Notes: a model not told the origin generated them from the sequence alone. Positions 1 to 12,239 are shown, counted from the first letter of the stretch. The stretch: DNA of 64,000 nt from Odobenus rosmarus divergens (GCF_000321225.1 NW_004452148.1:12569-76568); one strand, 5' to 3'. Numbers and translations: made by a program.

Positions 1-188
1 AGAGACTCTTAATCTCAGGAAACAAACTGAGGGTTGCTGGAGTGGTGGGGGGTGGGAGGGATGGGGTGTCTGGGTAATGGGCGTTGGGGAGGATATGGGC
101 TATGGTGAGTGCTGTGAATTGTGTAAGACTGATGAATCACAGACCTGTAACCCTGAAACAAATAATGCATTATATGTTAATAGAAAAA
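1..188 (+). mobile_element. L1 LINE, 3' UTR end (cut by window edge)
   Basis: G-rich L1 3' UTR (gggttgctggagtggtgggg) running to aataatgcattatatgttaa and a short A-tract near 182-188. It matches base for base, with few changes, the first half of the two-part 3' UTR at 8043-8225 and the reverse complement of 1223-1395. Unlike those copies it ends at the first A-tract. The 5' part lies outside the window, so its length and target duplication cannot be judged. Confidence 0.9.
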
Positions 189-887
189 AATCCACAAATA
201 TTTCTCACCAAATTGCTTAATTGCCCTAGTTTCCTCATGTCCTCATATGCAAAAAGGTGCTGGGTTTCTAAAGGGGGGAATAATGTATTAAAGTTCCAAA
301 TCTATTATTTAAAATCAGGTTTCAATACCTCTACAATACTTTTTTTTCCAATTTAGCTAAATTTAGTATTTGCAAATCAATATAACAAAGTAGAAAATAT
401 ATCTCAATTATCTACTTCTCTGAGAAGAATGGGTAATAAAATTAAGAGACCTCACTTTGGAGTTCTCTGCTTACAGACTGTTGAATTAGGGTAGGATGAT
501 AGATTGGAGACAATTTTACTCCAACTTAACTATGACTGAGGATACAACAGCATAGGAGATCTGAAAAAGTTAATATGGATCATTATCTTGTGTGTATGTG
601 CCTTTGTTGAGTATGTGTGTGTAGGAGACATATGTTAAGCATTATTAAGTACCTATTGTATAGCAGGTGGTAGCACCAGATACTGGGAATATAACTGCAG
701 AGTGATTGTATTTTCTGAATTGTTGAAGAATAGAATTGAGCTCAGAGTGAGAACAGCAGCCATTTTTAGACTTCAAGTGTCAATCAAAAATAACTATCTG
801 TTTCATTAGAGACAGAAGTTTGAATTAATTTTGAAAGGTTCCTTTGTTTCAGAAAAAAATACTTTACTAGTAATACGGTGGTAGGAG
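189..887. other. AT-rich unique sequence, no gene
   Basis: No coding signal. About 620-725 weakly resembles the tail of an L2/MIR-class element in antisense (taagtacctattgta, then a degenerate match to the usual tracts that follow). The rest is unremarkable AT-rich DNA. Confidence 0.5.
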
Positions 888-903
888 CAATGGTACTATT
901 CTT

Positions 904-1716
904 TTTTTTATTTTTTATTTTATTATTTTTTAAATTTTGTTTTATTATGTTATGTTAATCACCATACAATACATCATTAGTTTTTGAGGTAGTGTTCCAT
1001 GATTCATTGTTTGTGTATAACACCCAGTGCTCCATTCAATACATGCCCTCCCCTTAATACCCATCACCAGGCCAACCCATCCTCCCACCCCCCTCCCCTC
1101 TAGAACCCTCAGTTTGTTTCTCAGAGTCCATAGTCTCTCATGGTTTGTCTCCCCCTCCGATTTACCCTCCCTTCATTTTTCCCTTCCTACTATCTTCTTC
1201 TTCTTCTTTTTTTTTTTTTAACATATAATGTATTATTTGTTTTCAGAGGTACAGGTCTGTGATTCATCAGTCTTACACAATCCACAGCGCTCACCATAGC
1301 ACATACCCTCCCCAGTGTCTATCACACAGCCACCCCATCCCTCCCACCCCCCTCCACTCCAGCAACCCTCAGTTTGTTTCCTGAGATTAAGAGTCTCTTA
1401 TGGTTTGTCTCCCTCTCTGGTTTCGTCCTGTTTCATTTTTCCCTCCCTTCCTCTATGATCCTCTGTCTTGTTTCTCAAATCCCTCATATCAGTGAGATCA
1501 TATGATACATGTCTTTCTCTGATTGACTTATTTCACTTATCATAATACACTCTAGATCCATCCATGTCATTGCAAATGGCAAGATTTCGGGATTTTTTTG
1601 ATGGCTGCATAATATTCCATTGTATATATATACCACATCTCCTTTATCCATTCATCTGTTGGTGGACATCTTGGCTCTTTCCATAGTTTGGCTATTGTGG
1701 ACATTGCTGCTATAAA
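904..1716 (-). mobile_element. 5'-truncated L1 LINE with two-part 3' UTR
   Basis: Flanked by a perfect 16-bp target duplication, caatggtactattctt, at 888-903 and 1717-1732. Read on the minus strand it holds the end of ORF2 (about 1567-1716), a first 3' UTR unit (about 1223-1500), an A-rich spacer (T-run at 1196-1219) and a second, related 3' UTR unit ending in a poly(A) tail (about 904-1192). It has the same organisation as the L1 at 7726-8503. It is severely truncated and cannot move. Confidence 0.93.
1567..1716 (-). pseudogene. L1 ORF2 C-terminal remnant
   Basis: The minus strand translates to a run containing DEWIKEMWYIYTMEYYAAIK, a hallmark of the extreme C-terminus of L1 ORF2p (the endonuclease/reverse transcriptase protein of LINE-1). 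After the AAIK motif a change in the A-run shifts the frame and it ends at a TGA (1567-1569). The endonuclease, reverse transcriptase and most of the C-terminal region are absent because of 5' truncation. It is not a gene. Confidence 0.88.
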
Positions 1717-1732
1717 CAATGGTACTATTCTT

Positions 1733-3009
1733 AAAGAGGGAAGGGCTAGGCAATGGGGAGATAAAATGAACTTCATAATAATTTATAAAGATTTCTTTAC
1801 TGTGTAAGAGTTGTATCCTGAAGATTCTAATAATATTGGTCACTAGTGGAACTGGTTTATGGAGCAAGCTGGCATCTGTTTGGAGTAGACAGAAAGCAAC
1901 TTCTTTTATCTGTTTTTATTTACACCTCCTTCAAATTTGCTTTGTAGGATCACTCTTTCTTACCTCTACATTAGATACAAGTATGCACAGATATCATAGT
2001 TTATGTTAGGACCTTCTCAGGTATTAACACATAGCCATGATTTAGAGGTATTCAAAATTCCAGCTTCACCAAATTAAAGTTTTTCTCTCTCATATCTCCC
2101 CTACACCCAGTTTTGGTTGGATTCAGGTTTTTAAAAACCCACACAATGGGTTTAATAACAAGTGTTTCAAATTAGAAAAAGACACAAGCTATTACTATTC
2201 CAATCCTGACTCTAATATAGTCTTATTTTAGAAATAATGGGTAATATTCTTTGTTTATAGAAATTTTAAACATTTGTCCCTGAAAATTGGAGAAGTCATA
2301 ACAATACAATAAGGAAGTCACAGATTTATACTTATATTTTACACCAGTTCCAAACGGCTTGACAAGAAGCTTAGTGTCTAAGTATTGGGAACAGAAAACT
2401 TCCAAATTGAATAAAGTATTCTAGATCACAAAAGAGGATGAAAGCTATTTAGTGTATTTAATGAGACTAATATCCCCACAATCAAAACTAGGTAAGGGCA
2501 GCATGAAATATAAAAATAAAGGAAAACACATAGGTTAACTTTAAATCAAGCAAGCAAACAAACAACAAAATAAATCCAACACCCAAAGTCAATCTCGTAT
2601 ATCCATATGGAGGTGTACATCTTAAATAAAACATTATTTAACTAAGTATATTGGTGTACCAACACAATAATATATTAGAGCCAAGTGAGTTTCCCACTCA
2701 TGACTTGCCATAGCAAAATGATTCACATTAAAAATAATATTGAAGTGAAGGTATTCATAAATATATTAAAGAGAGTGTATTAATCTCAGTTGAAAATCTA
2801 AATGTATTTGTGAAAATTCCATATCCATCTGATGTGTGTTTGTATTTGAGAAAAAGAAGAGAGATTTTCAACAAAATTCATACTCAGTAAATAATATATA
2901 TGTGTATATATATATGTATTAGTAGCAATCTAAATTAAGTAACATGGATAAGATGACTGCCCTCATTAATACTAATCAATAATAAAAAGCCACTAGATTT
3001 CTAGTTCAA
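1733..3009. other. AT-rich unique sequence, no gene
   Basis: No recognisable gene or repeat family. It contains a short TA/TG-alternating tract near 2895-2922. Confidence 0.5.
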
Positions 3010-6000
3010 AAAATAGTAGAGAAATAAAAGTACAAACAGTACATTATGTTTAAACACAATCTTTTTTTATATGCAGAAAATATAATCAATCTACAAAATA
3101 CAATAAAATCAATTGAGAAACATTAAAATGAGAGAATTTAACAATATGAGCAGATATAAGGTTAACATAAAAATTAATAGGTTTATTATGCATCAACAAA
3201 AACCAATTTAAAATAAAAGAGAAAGTTGTCATCCATAATAGTAGCAAAATTATAAAATAAATTGGAATAGAACTAATCAGAATGTATAATACCCACATAA
3301 AGAGAAGTATGAAGCTTTCCCAATGAGTAGAAACTCCAACTGAGAAACATACCATGTTTCTGTATAAAAATCTTTAGTATTGTAATATGTCATTTCTACC
3401 TTAGTTATACATAAATTTGGTGCAATGCTATTAAGAAATTGCTACAGTGTTTTCATGTAACCTGATGAACTGGTTCTAAAACTCGAAGAAAGCAAAAAAT
3501 AGGAGGTTGCCAAATCAATTTTGTAAAAATCGTAAAACAAAATAGTGGGCCCAAAAAAAGTTCAGTGTGAGAATTAACTGTAACAGTGGCATTTTGAGAC
3601 ATTAGAGAAAGAATGAACAGGTCAATAAACTGTTTTGAGATCACTGGCTATTTGAAAAATAACAGAAATCTTTAAAATACTATTTACCAAAATAAGTTAA
3701 ATTTCTGATAAATTTAAGACAAAATAGATAAAAATATTTTATTAGAAGAAAATAGAGAAAAGTAAGTTTATGACATTTCGTTACCAAATGTCATCTTAGA
3801 CACAATATGAGATGCACAGCAAAAGATAGATTACTTTGATGGATTATAAACTTCTGACCCAGGAAGATATATCATTTAAAAGGTTGAAAAACCAAGAGAT
3901 TGATAGGGAATATTTCAAATATTTATAACAAGTTTAAAAAGAAAAAGAAAAACATCTGAATAGGAAGTGAAGAGTAAGAACTGACAATTTACTGAATAGG
4001 ACGTTCTAATTGTTAGTAATAGATAAAAATGTGTAGTTTTGATGGAAATCAAGGAAATAACTAAAATTAAAAATGCCCTGTTTACCAACCAACATAACAA
4101 AAAACTGAAAGAATATATCCAATGTATGTTAGAAGGCTATTTAACAATACCTATAAAAATTCCACATATTTGCATCTCTATACTTCAACATATATGTTCA
4201 AAGCAACTTTCACAAGAATGATGATGATAGAGAGATTTTAAATAGTAAAAAATAAATAATAAACAAATAAAACAAATGTAAAAATTCATCCATAGGATTA
4301 TTTGAATAAACCACACAGACACACATTCTATGGAATCCAATGCAGTGGTTAAAAAATATTAGATTTTATGCATATTTATAAAAATATACTTAGTGTATTT
4401 AAAAAAATTCTATATGATTCTATATGCCAGACATTAACCTAAGAAAAAAATTATATCAACAGGAGTAATCCCTCCCCAAATTTACAAACAGAAATGTTGT
4501 TATAACCATTTCACAAATGGGAGGAGCAAGTCACCGAGAAATTATATAAAACTAAAAAAAGAAACAATACCATCTTTTTCTTTGATTCTTATATAAGTAT
4601 GTAATTATATTGAATAATCTATAAATAAAAGAATAAACTGGTAATGGTGATAATATTTACAGAGCAGAGCTAGATTTGGGCATAGTATTCGTAGAAAATC
4701 AGCTTTACCTTTATTGAATGACTATTTTAACAAAATTATTTATTGTTTTAACAAAATTATTGTTTGTTTTATTTTAAAATGTATCTAAGACATGTAGATC
4801 CATGAAATTTAGTTTACTAAATTGTATTTTGAAAACAAAAATCTTTATCTGAGAAGTAACTCTTTTTTCTTAAAGATTTTATTTATTTATTTGACAGAGA
4901 GAGAGAGAGAGAGAGAGAGATAGCAAGGGCAGGAACACAAGCCTGGAGAGTGGGAGAGGGAGAGGCAGTCTTCCCGCCAAGCAGGGAGCCTGATGCGGGT
5001 CTCGATCCCAGGACCCCGCGATCATGACCTGAGCCAAAGGCAGATGTTTAACCAACTGAGCCACCCAGCGGCCTGAGAAGTAACTCTTAATATCTCAGAT
5101 ATCTTATGGGACATAATGGATATATATATATTTTATTTCCATGGTTAAAAAGCATTGGAAAATACATAGTAATATCATAAATGTGCATGCTATATATTCA
5201 AAAATTGATAAAATTCATGCTCTGTAAATAAAATTAAAATTAGTTCTGAAAGAATGTAAATGTCAAAAAGCCATAGTAATATCTCAGTACAGATCTCAGT
5301 ACTTTCAGATATTAAGATTTGCATGCTCTATACACAAACAAATAAAATATAAATTTAAGTTAATCGTAATGTTTAGGGAATAGCAACTTCTGCTTAATTG
5401 GGCCTTTCTGGTGTCAAGAATTGTGCCCATTTTCTCTCTATTTATTGAACATAATTGGATATTTAAGATGATTGGGGAATTGCTCAAAAAAAAAAAAAAT
5501 GAAGTTATGTCAAAGGGACCAACCTGAAAAAGTTCCTAATAGCCAAATCTGCCACAAAACACACAATATACTATCAGATTATAACCCAAAGTATAATATA
5601 AATATGTGTGAGTTTCTGTTGATATGAATAAATGATTGAATAATTTAAAAATGGAGAAGAGACAATCTCAAGTACGGGAGAATTCCAAATGAATTATATT
5701 ACCCATCCCTGAAGAAGGTAGAATTGAATTCTCCATCCCTTAAGTGTGGGGGGAGCTTAGTGATTTGCTTCCAAAGAGCAGAGTAGGGAAGGGGGAAAAC
5801 AAATAAAAACTTCAGAGTAGAGAGTGGCCAACACTATCTCAGCCAGGTAGTCACGTTAATATCATCAGCATTAAATCATGTTGAAGTATAAACACTTGAT
5901 CTGATAGGATGAGAACGGCTCTTCAACTCTGGTCTTATTCCCCAAAAGCCATAAATTATTTTTTTTTCTAACCACCAGACAAGCATCAGACAAACCCAAA

Positions 6001-6370
6001 TTGAGGAACATTTTATAAAATATTTGTGCAGTACTCCTCAAAACTCTTAGTCATGGAAAGCAAGGAAAGTCTGAGAAACTCTCTTGGTCTAGGGGAGGGT
6101 AAGGACATACGAAGACCGAATGTTACATGGTAACCTGTATTGGATGCTGAAACAGAGAAAGAACATTAGGGGAAAACTAATAGAATCCAAATAAAGTATG
6201 GCACTTAGTTAAGAATGTAGCCGTGTTGGTTCATTACTTGTGATAAATGTACCATAATAATGTTCTATGTTGATGACAGGGCAAGCTGGCTATGGAGTAA
6301 ACTCTCCATATGTCTTTACAACTTTCCTGTAAATCCAAAACTATTCTAAAATATAAAGTTTATTTAATAT
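3010..6370 (+). mobile_element. Ancient L1 LINE (L1M-type), ORF2 decay plus 3' UTR
   Basis: The block 3010-4430 reads as heavily decayed L1 ORF2 nucleotide sequence (for example aaggttaacataaaaatt at 3160 and catgtttctgtataaaa at 3353). The block 5510-6370 is a typical old L1 3' UTR: gcttagtgatttgcttccaa, then tactcctcaaaactcttag, then aaaactattctaaaatataa followed by aagttt at the end. The middle is AT-rich and poorly recognisable, and a SINE sits at 4865-5072. All frames are broken. The two blocks are in the right order and strand to be one element, but the link is inferred. Confidence 0.72.
4865..5072 (-). mobile_element. CAN SINE (SINEC, tRNA-Lys-like)
   Basis: Complete copy on the minus strand with a perfect 16-bp target duplication, ctgagaagtaactctt, at 4849-4864 and 5073-5088. 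The order on + is poly(T), the aagattttatttatttattt tail, a long (GA)n tract, a GC-rich body, then the tRNA-related head ending in tgagccacccag. It lies inside the old L1 at 3010-6370. Confidence 0.95.
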
Positions 6371-7384
6371 TATTGAAGAGACAGTCATATTTGGGGGTCA
6401 GTCACCATCTGAACTTAAGTGAAGAGGCAGCCCACCTCATGGTAGATACAGGCATATGGATATAAATGACTAGAAATGGAAATGCTTACAAACAACAGAA
6501 AATAATGTGGTTGCTTATTGTTAAAATCTATCATTCAGGTTTGTTTTGAGGCTTGCTTGTATATTTATGATAAAATATAAGTGAAGTGAAAAGAGTTGTT
6601 TAATTGAGGGTTTGATCATCAGAGATCTGTTTTTAATTAATATCATGACACATTTTGGAGTCTATAAGCATTTACTCCTACTTTAGCCATAGTTAATCTC
6701 CCACTAAAATTTGATGAGTCTAGGAATTAAATTGATGGGTGTCAAATGCCTCACATCAGACTTTCATGAACTTGGATACCTCATTAACTTGAATAATTGT
6801 TCTGACTGCTGAGATTGTTGGAGTCTTTAGACATATTTGTCCATGTATTTGTTCTCCACTTCTGTGGGTCATAACACAGATCTACTCATTCTTATTAAAA
6901 ATTTTAAGAAGACAAAGAAAGATAAAAAAATATTGTTAGGAAAAAATTTGCTATAAATTAAATATTATCTGAATGTATAAACAGAAAACACAAAATCTTC
7001 CACTGGAGTATATAATGGATGTTTTCACCGAGGGGAAATGTCAGTCTCTCCTCCATAATCATGAAGTTTGCCCTGTATAAATTACTTGTGTATGAAAAAT
7101 TTTTCACTTAACTTCAATGAAAAAGAAAGTGAAAATAAAACTGAGCTGAAATAATATTGAAATTAATAAGAATCCCACTTTTTTGTTTTCCAAACCAACC
7201 TCCTTTTTTTTTTTTTTTACAGTTTTGTTGAGCTCGCCAATATTTAACTGGGTACCTATTTATATATCCACTTATAACAAATATGGGGATATGAGAAGAC
7301 AATAATTTTTTAAAATTTTATCTTCATTATTCTTATAAAATGGGAAGATGACATTGACCTTAGGAGAAAAAAGGTCATTTGAAT
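6371..7384. other. AT-rich unique sequence, no gene
   Basis: No gene or clear repeat. It includes a poly(T) tract at about 7203-7219. Confidence 0.5.
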
Positions 7385-7455
7385 TCTCTCTTCTCTCCTC
7401 TTTTTCTCTCTTCCTTCTTTCTCTCTTCCTCTCTTCCCACCCCCTCTGCCCCCAG
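7385..7455 (+). repeat. Polypyrimidine (TTCTC)n-like tract
   Basis: Almost pure C/T run of degenerate tctct/ttcct units followed by a C-rich end (ccaccccctctgcccccag). It is a low-complexity tract and not a gene. Confidence 0.85.
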
Positions 7456-7725
7456 TTATTTTTATGACAGTTGCAGAGTTAATGTGTCTATTTTACCAGT
7501 TATGAAGCTTGTATACAGATGCTATACCCAAATATCTGTACCCTACCATGACAGCCTACATCAGTGGACTTCCACTGATATCAGAGTTACATCTTGATGT
7601 CTGGGAGCTTTATTTGAAGTCCTTTCTCCCTTCAGGGTCACACTGACTAGCAAAGGAATTAAACTTCCAGGGCATAGAATCAATCCCACAAGAAACAAGA
7701 GTTGGTATATAAATACCCCAGCTCC

Positions 7726-8042
7726 CTACCATACGATCCAGCAATTGCACTACTGGGTATTTACCCCAAAGATACAAATGTAGGGACCTGAAGGGGTACG
7801 TGCACCCCAATGTTTATAGCAGCAATGTCCACAATGGCCAAACTGTGGGAAGAGTCAAGATGTCCATCGACAGATGAATGGATAAAGAAGATGTGGTATA
7901 TATACACAATGGAATATTATGCAGCCATCAAAAGAATGAGATCTTGCCATCTGCAATGACGTGGATGGAACTGCAGGGTGTTATGCTGAGTGAAATAAGT
8001 CAATCAGAGAAAGACATGTATCCTATGACCTCACTGATATGA
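7726..8042 (+). pseudogene. L1 ORF2 C-terminal fragment, two lesions
   Basis: The frame starting at 7726 translates to the conserved end of L1 ORF2p: an LPYDPAIALLGIYPKD stretch, then CTPMFIAA, then DEWIKKMWYIYTMEYYAAIK. Two lesions are visible. One is a TGA stop at 7789-7791. The other is a one-base loss in the A-run near 7930-7935, which moves the remaining reading into the +3 frame, where it stays open to a TGA at 8040-8042. That TGA is likely the original ORF2 stop. About 105 codons of the family's roughly 1,275 remain, none catalytic. Confidence 0.88.
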
Positions 8043-8503
8043 GGAATTCTTAATCTCAGGAAACAAACTGAGGGTTGCTGGAGTGGTGGGGGGTGGGAGG
8101 GATGGGGTGGCTGGGTGATAGACAGTGGGGAGGGTATGTGCTATGGTGAGCGCTGTGAATTGTGCAAGACTGTTGAATCACAGATCTGTACTTCTGAAAC
8201 AAATAATGCAATATATGTTAAGAAAAAAAAAAGATAGCAGGAGGGGAAGAATGAAGGGGAGTAAATCGGAGGGGGAGACGAACCATGAGAGATGATGGAC
8301 TCTGAAAAACAAACTGAGGGTTCTAGAGGGGAGGGGGGTAGGGGGATGGTTAGCCTCGTGATGGGTATTAAAGAGGGAACATTCTGCATGGAGCACTGGG
8401 TGTTATGCACAAACAATGAATCATGGAACACTACATCAAAAACTAATGATGTAATGTATGGTGGTTAACATAACAATAAAAAATTTAAAAAATAAAAACA
8501 TAA
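7726..8503 (+). mobile_element. 5'-truncated L1 LINE with two-part 3' UTR
   Basis: Flanked by a perfect 17-bp target duplication, ataaataccccagctcc, at 7709-7725 and 8504-8520. It holds the last part of ORF2 (7726-8042), a first 3' UTR unit (8043-8225) ending in an A-tract, and a second related unit (8226-8503) that ends in taacaataaaaaatttaaaa. Both units contain aaacaaactgagggtt and G-rich runs. It is inserted inside an older LTR-like repeat, whose halves are at about 7560-7708 and 8521-8770. Confidence 0.95.
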
Positions 8504-8520
8504 ATAAATACCCCAGCTCC

Positions 8521-8770
8521 TTCTCCTCTTGCCCATAGGGTGGAAAAATCTTGAGACATGTGCTGTATTACTTCTCATAATTTTTCCATGTGGTTAAATT
8601 TTAGATGATCACTGTGGTTGCTGGCTTCCTGCCTTTTCCTGCCTCACTTCTCCACTACTCTAAGATTGTTTTCTGCACCTTTCAAATAAACCCCTTGCAC
8701 TTGAATTCTTATCTTGGAATCTGCTTTCAAGACAGCATAAAGATGGTCTGGGTAATTACGGACACGAGAA
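8521..8770 (+). mobile_element. LTR-like interspersed repeat, 3' part
   Basis: Ends with a pattern of caaataaaccccttgcactt, then a short spacer and tcttggaatctgctttcaag. This AATAAA-plus-about-45-bp layout is typical of the 3' ends of old mammalian retroviral-type LTRs. The 5' part probably continues on the other side of the L1, at about 7560-7708. The exact family is not named. Related endings are seen at about 13340-13445 (+), 15066-15560 (-) and 19635-20140 (-). Confidence 0.5.
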
Positions 8771-8977
8771 TACAAGAGAATGAGAAAATTATTTGCTTCT
8801 AAATACACGAAATTTTAAGATCCAGGCAATTATGGAAAAAGTAAAACATTCACATAACACTCACTTTCATTTGATACATCATTTGCTGTATCTCTATATC
8901 TAATTTCCTTAAAGTCCTCTAATATTGAATATTTTATTATTTATCACTAGTGACATCTTGTCAAACATTTCGATTTA

Positions 8978-9204
8978 TTTACTAATTTATTTATTTTTAA
9001 AGCTTTTATTGATTTATTTATTTACTTATTTATTTAGAGAGGCACGAGCAGGGGAGGGGCAGAGGGAGAGGGAGGGGAAGAATCTTAAGCAGACTCCGGG
9101 CTGATCGTGGAGCTCCACATGGGGCTCGATCTCATGACCCTGAGATCATGACCCGAGCTGAAATCAAGAGTCAGACACTTAACCAACTGAGCTACCCAGG
9201 CATC
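8978..9204 (-). mobile_element. CAN SINE (older subfamily)
   Basis: Target duplication of 17 bp with one mismatch: tcaaacatttcgattta at 8961-8977 and tcaaacattttgattta at 9205-9221. The head region reads gagtcagacacttaacc on +, a feature of older SINEC copies, and the tail is (ATTT)n. It is more diverged than the copies at 26639 and 29445. Confidence 0.93.
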
Positions 9205-9221
9205 TCAAACATTTTGATTTA

Positions 9222-10035
9222 AACATAAGAAAATTGCCATACTACAGGAGCAATTAAAAGTTGTAACACTAATTGAGCAAATTTACATGTGTCTTGATTT
9301 CGTGTTTTTAATACTTTTCTGAAAGTGAACACCTTTGTTTTTAATAAAATCAAAAAGCAACTCATGCTTTGATGAATAAACAATAGACTATAATAATCTC
9401 ATTAAGTGTTGTTGTCACCAAAGGTGCAGAATTTTTTAAGGAGAAAGAAAATACCAAACAGGCATGAAGCAGACTCTGTCCCTTAGAACTTTCAAGGGAA
9501 AGAGTCTCTATGAGTAACTAGTATATTAATTATATTAGTCTCACACCCACCCCTAGAAAGTGGAGGACTTTATGATCCAATGCAGCGTGAAGGAAGAAAT
9601 TTTACAGCAGTATATCTCAGGTCACTCACTGCATTTACTCATTCAGTTCTCACATATTTGTTAAATATATCTTTTGTTCTTTGCTATTTTATACCACTGC
9701 ACATTAATCTATAATTTGAAGATGTTTTAATGGAGGGTTTATATTTCCTTCTACTAAGTGAACTTTGAAAGACTACTAGTTTTAGAAACTTCAAAAACCA
9801 CATATTTTAACACTGCAAAAAAGAGAGCAAGTTTATTCTTCATGCTTTGAGTGGAGGCTATCTCTCTTCTAGATTTTTGTTGTTGCAGGTTATAAGCTCA
9901 GTACACTGGGGTTCATAGAAGTTAAGAAAAGAACCATAGGGTATCATGAAAGGCAATTTCAAAAAAGTTTAAAGGAGATATTGTGACAGGTGCCATATTT
10001 TATAATGATGTTAGTGTTAATGGTATTATTATGCT
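9222..10035. other. AT-rich unique sequence, no gene
   Basis: No gene or repeat recognised in this stretch. Confidence 0.5.
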
Positions 10036-10039
10036 ACTA

Positions 10040-10290
10040 ACACTTTCTGTTTAGTGTGCATTATGTTAGACATTCTGCAAGGCCCCTTATATTTATTATC
10101 TTATTTTATTCTCAAACTAACACTACAAGATAGCTGTTTTTTCACCATTTTATATATTGAAACTGAAGCTCAAAGCCGTAAACCTAAATTTTCCAAGACA
10201 ACACAGCAGGTCAGTGGAGTAATTCAAACACAGGGGCAGCTAACCCTAAAGCCCATACTCCTTAGTAGTAAGTGATGCCTAAATAATCAT
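10040..10290 (-). mobile_element. MIR SINE (antisense)
   Basis: In + orientation it follows the reverse-complement MIR order: a ttatgttagacattctgcaa block, ttatcttattttattctcaa, caccattttatatattgaaa, ctgaagctcaaag, acacagcaggtcagtggag, then cccatactcctta. It is diverged, as expected for this ancient mammalian family, and the ends are approximate. Confidence 0.75.
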
Positions 10291-12129
10291 TTTGAGGTTA
10301 AAAAAGATGTATTAAGTGTGTAAGCAGCATATTAGTATATTTCTGTATACATGATTTAAACAACTAAAAGCTGGCACTTGAAAACCTCAGGACTTTATGA
10401 AGGAGACAATTTTTATTCATATTGGGAATAGAAAAGACAAAGGAGTCTATAAAATTGTTTCTCCGACTTAATGACCTTAAAATCTTTATTTTTCTTTTAG
10501 TGACACTTTTCTTACCTGAAAATGTACTATTTTTTTTTTTGCCTCTAGTTTATATTTGCAGTGAGAAACAAAGAGGGAATGCCTGAATTTTTAAGGAAGA
10601 AAGCACATTAATGCAATTTTTTCTCTTGGCTGTGGGAAGCATCTATCAAAACTAGTATCTCAGTTTGTTTCTTATAAATATCTAACTTACGAATCGTGAC
10701 TAATTTGTGTGCAATAAGAAAATGAGCTCCCTTCATTGTAAAAGTGACTCCTTATATTTGGCAACATGAAATAATTACGTTTTTCCTACCTTCCTCTACA
10801 GTTGCAGGCTACCCCAGATATTTAAAGTGTACCTTTTCTAAGACCATATTTATATAACTATTATATCTTTATATAATTCTTGTGTCACAGAGAAGTATTT
10901 ATTCATCTTATTGTTTCTGTGTTCTTCAGCTATCTAAAGTTATTTTACATAATAAGTGAGTTTGTAAAAGTCTTTAGGATTGTATCATTTAATGGAAATT
11001 TTGCTATGTTCATTTATATTATTTTATCTTGGCTGATTCAATAATTCATTAGGGAAAACTGTTTTTGAACTTGCTAGCACCAAGAGAGGAAATGAGAAAG
11101 AAGAATCACCCCTGAGTAAAAACCTTATTAACAACTATTCAATGAATTTAATCCTTTCTGGAATGCTGCCACCATTTATTTCTTTGGCATGCCAGCATAT
11201 TCGATTTTATACCAGTAGTTTTCATGTACACACCAGACACATTATTCTGATTATCAAAGGACTTGGGAAAATTCAACCTGAACTGACCTGAGCTTCTTCT
11301 ATGAAAAGGGAAGGGATACAACATTAAAAGCTATCAGTCTATTATTAAGAGATAAAAGAAGCAAGAGAGAAACTCATAAGTGAACTAAAATATGCTCATC
11401 AAAGATTAGGCAGTCTTAATTGCTACCAGTGATTATTGTTCGTATAGAGACCCTGGGAGAAAGATATGTTCCATCCAAAATATTAAGCTTTTTCAAAATG
11501 ACTAATTAAGAAATACTGATTCAGAACTGAAGATTTCACTTGAATGACAATGTGCAGAGTTGCATGCCACTGACTTTATGGAGGTTTATATGAAATACAA
11601 ATGCTGAAATCATAATTGTAATTGTATATATTAAAACTTTAAGAAACTAATGAAGAAAATAAAAGCTGGGTAAATGAATAAGTAACTTTTAGACAGTTTT
11701 AATTTCGTTTAAAATATTTATAAATACCGTCTACTAACAAAGCGAAGAGGTCAATATACTTAAAGATCTATAAAATTTGGTCTAGCCCTTGGGTCAAGTT
11801 GAGGATTAATAAAAGTTGATAAATCAAATACAAGGAACAATAGAAAATAAAAATATTCATAAAGATGTACAAACACATTCCTATGCCTGCTCAAAACTTT
11901 GAAATAAATAAATATAATTTATTTATATCTTCTCTGTTGAACAAGGCAAGCTTCTATTTGGTTTTGAAGAAAAACAAAGAGATATGTTCAATGAAGGAAT
12001 TAATTTCAGGTGGATTTGAAAGGAAGGGTATGATTCCAACAGTAAGAAATGAAAGGAAGAAAATTCTAGGAAGGAAAAACTAGAAAAACCAAGTTTTGGT
12101 GAACGTGGGTGTGTGTATGTGTATGCGTT
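10291..12129. other. Unique sequence, no gene; part could be conserved
   Basis: No coding signal and no recognised repeat. The portion at about 11040-11660 has higher sequence complexity (for example tttggcatgccagcatattc at about 11181 and aatcataattgtaattg near 11608), unlike decayed repeats. It is a candidate conserved non-coding element, but this cannot be shown from one sequence. Confidence 0.4.
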
Positions 12130-12168
12130 AAAGATCTAGGAACTTAAAAAAAAAAGATCTAGGAACTT
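12130..12168 (+). repeat. 16-bp direct repeat flanking only a poly(A) tract
   Basis: aaagatctaggaactt occurs at 12130-12145 and again at 12153-12168, with only A residues between. The base context before the first copy is gttaaag, close to the L1 endonuclease target TT/AAAA. It looks like a target duplication around a poly(A)-only retro-insertion. A simple local duplication is the alternative. Confidence 0.6.
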
Positions 12169-12239
12169 CTTACCTGCATTTCATTGCTATAGTGTATACA
12201 TTTTGATACATTTTATTTTCACTTTATTTCCAAGAAAAT

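Noticed and set aside
1027..1221. Proline-rich frame MLHSIHALPLIPITRPTHPP... (similar at 8178-8396 and 14804-14995)
   Set aside because: It is the antisense translation of the L1 3' UTR second unit, present at each L1 copy.
8521..8770. Possible processed pseudogene with an AATAAA signal and tail
   Set aside because: No coding homology is visible. The AATAAA layout recurs at three other places in this window and fits an LTR-like repeat.
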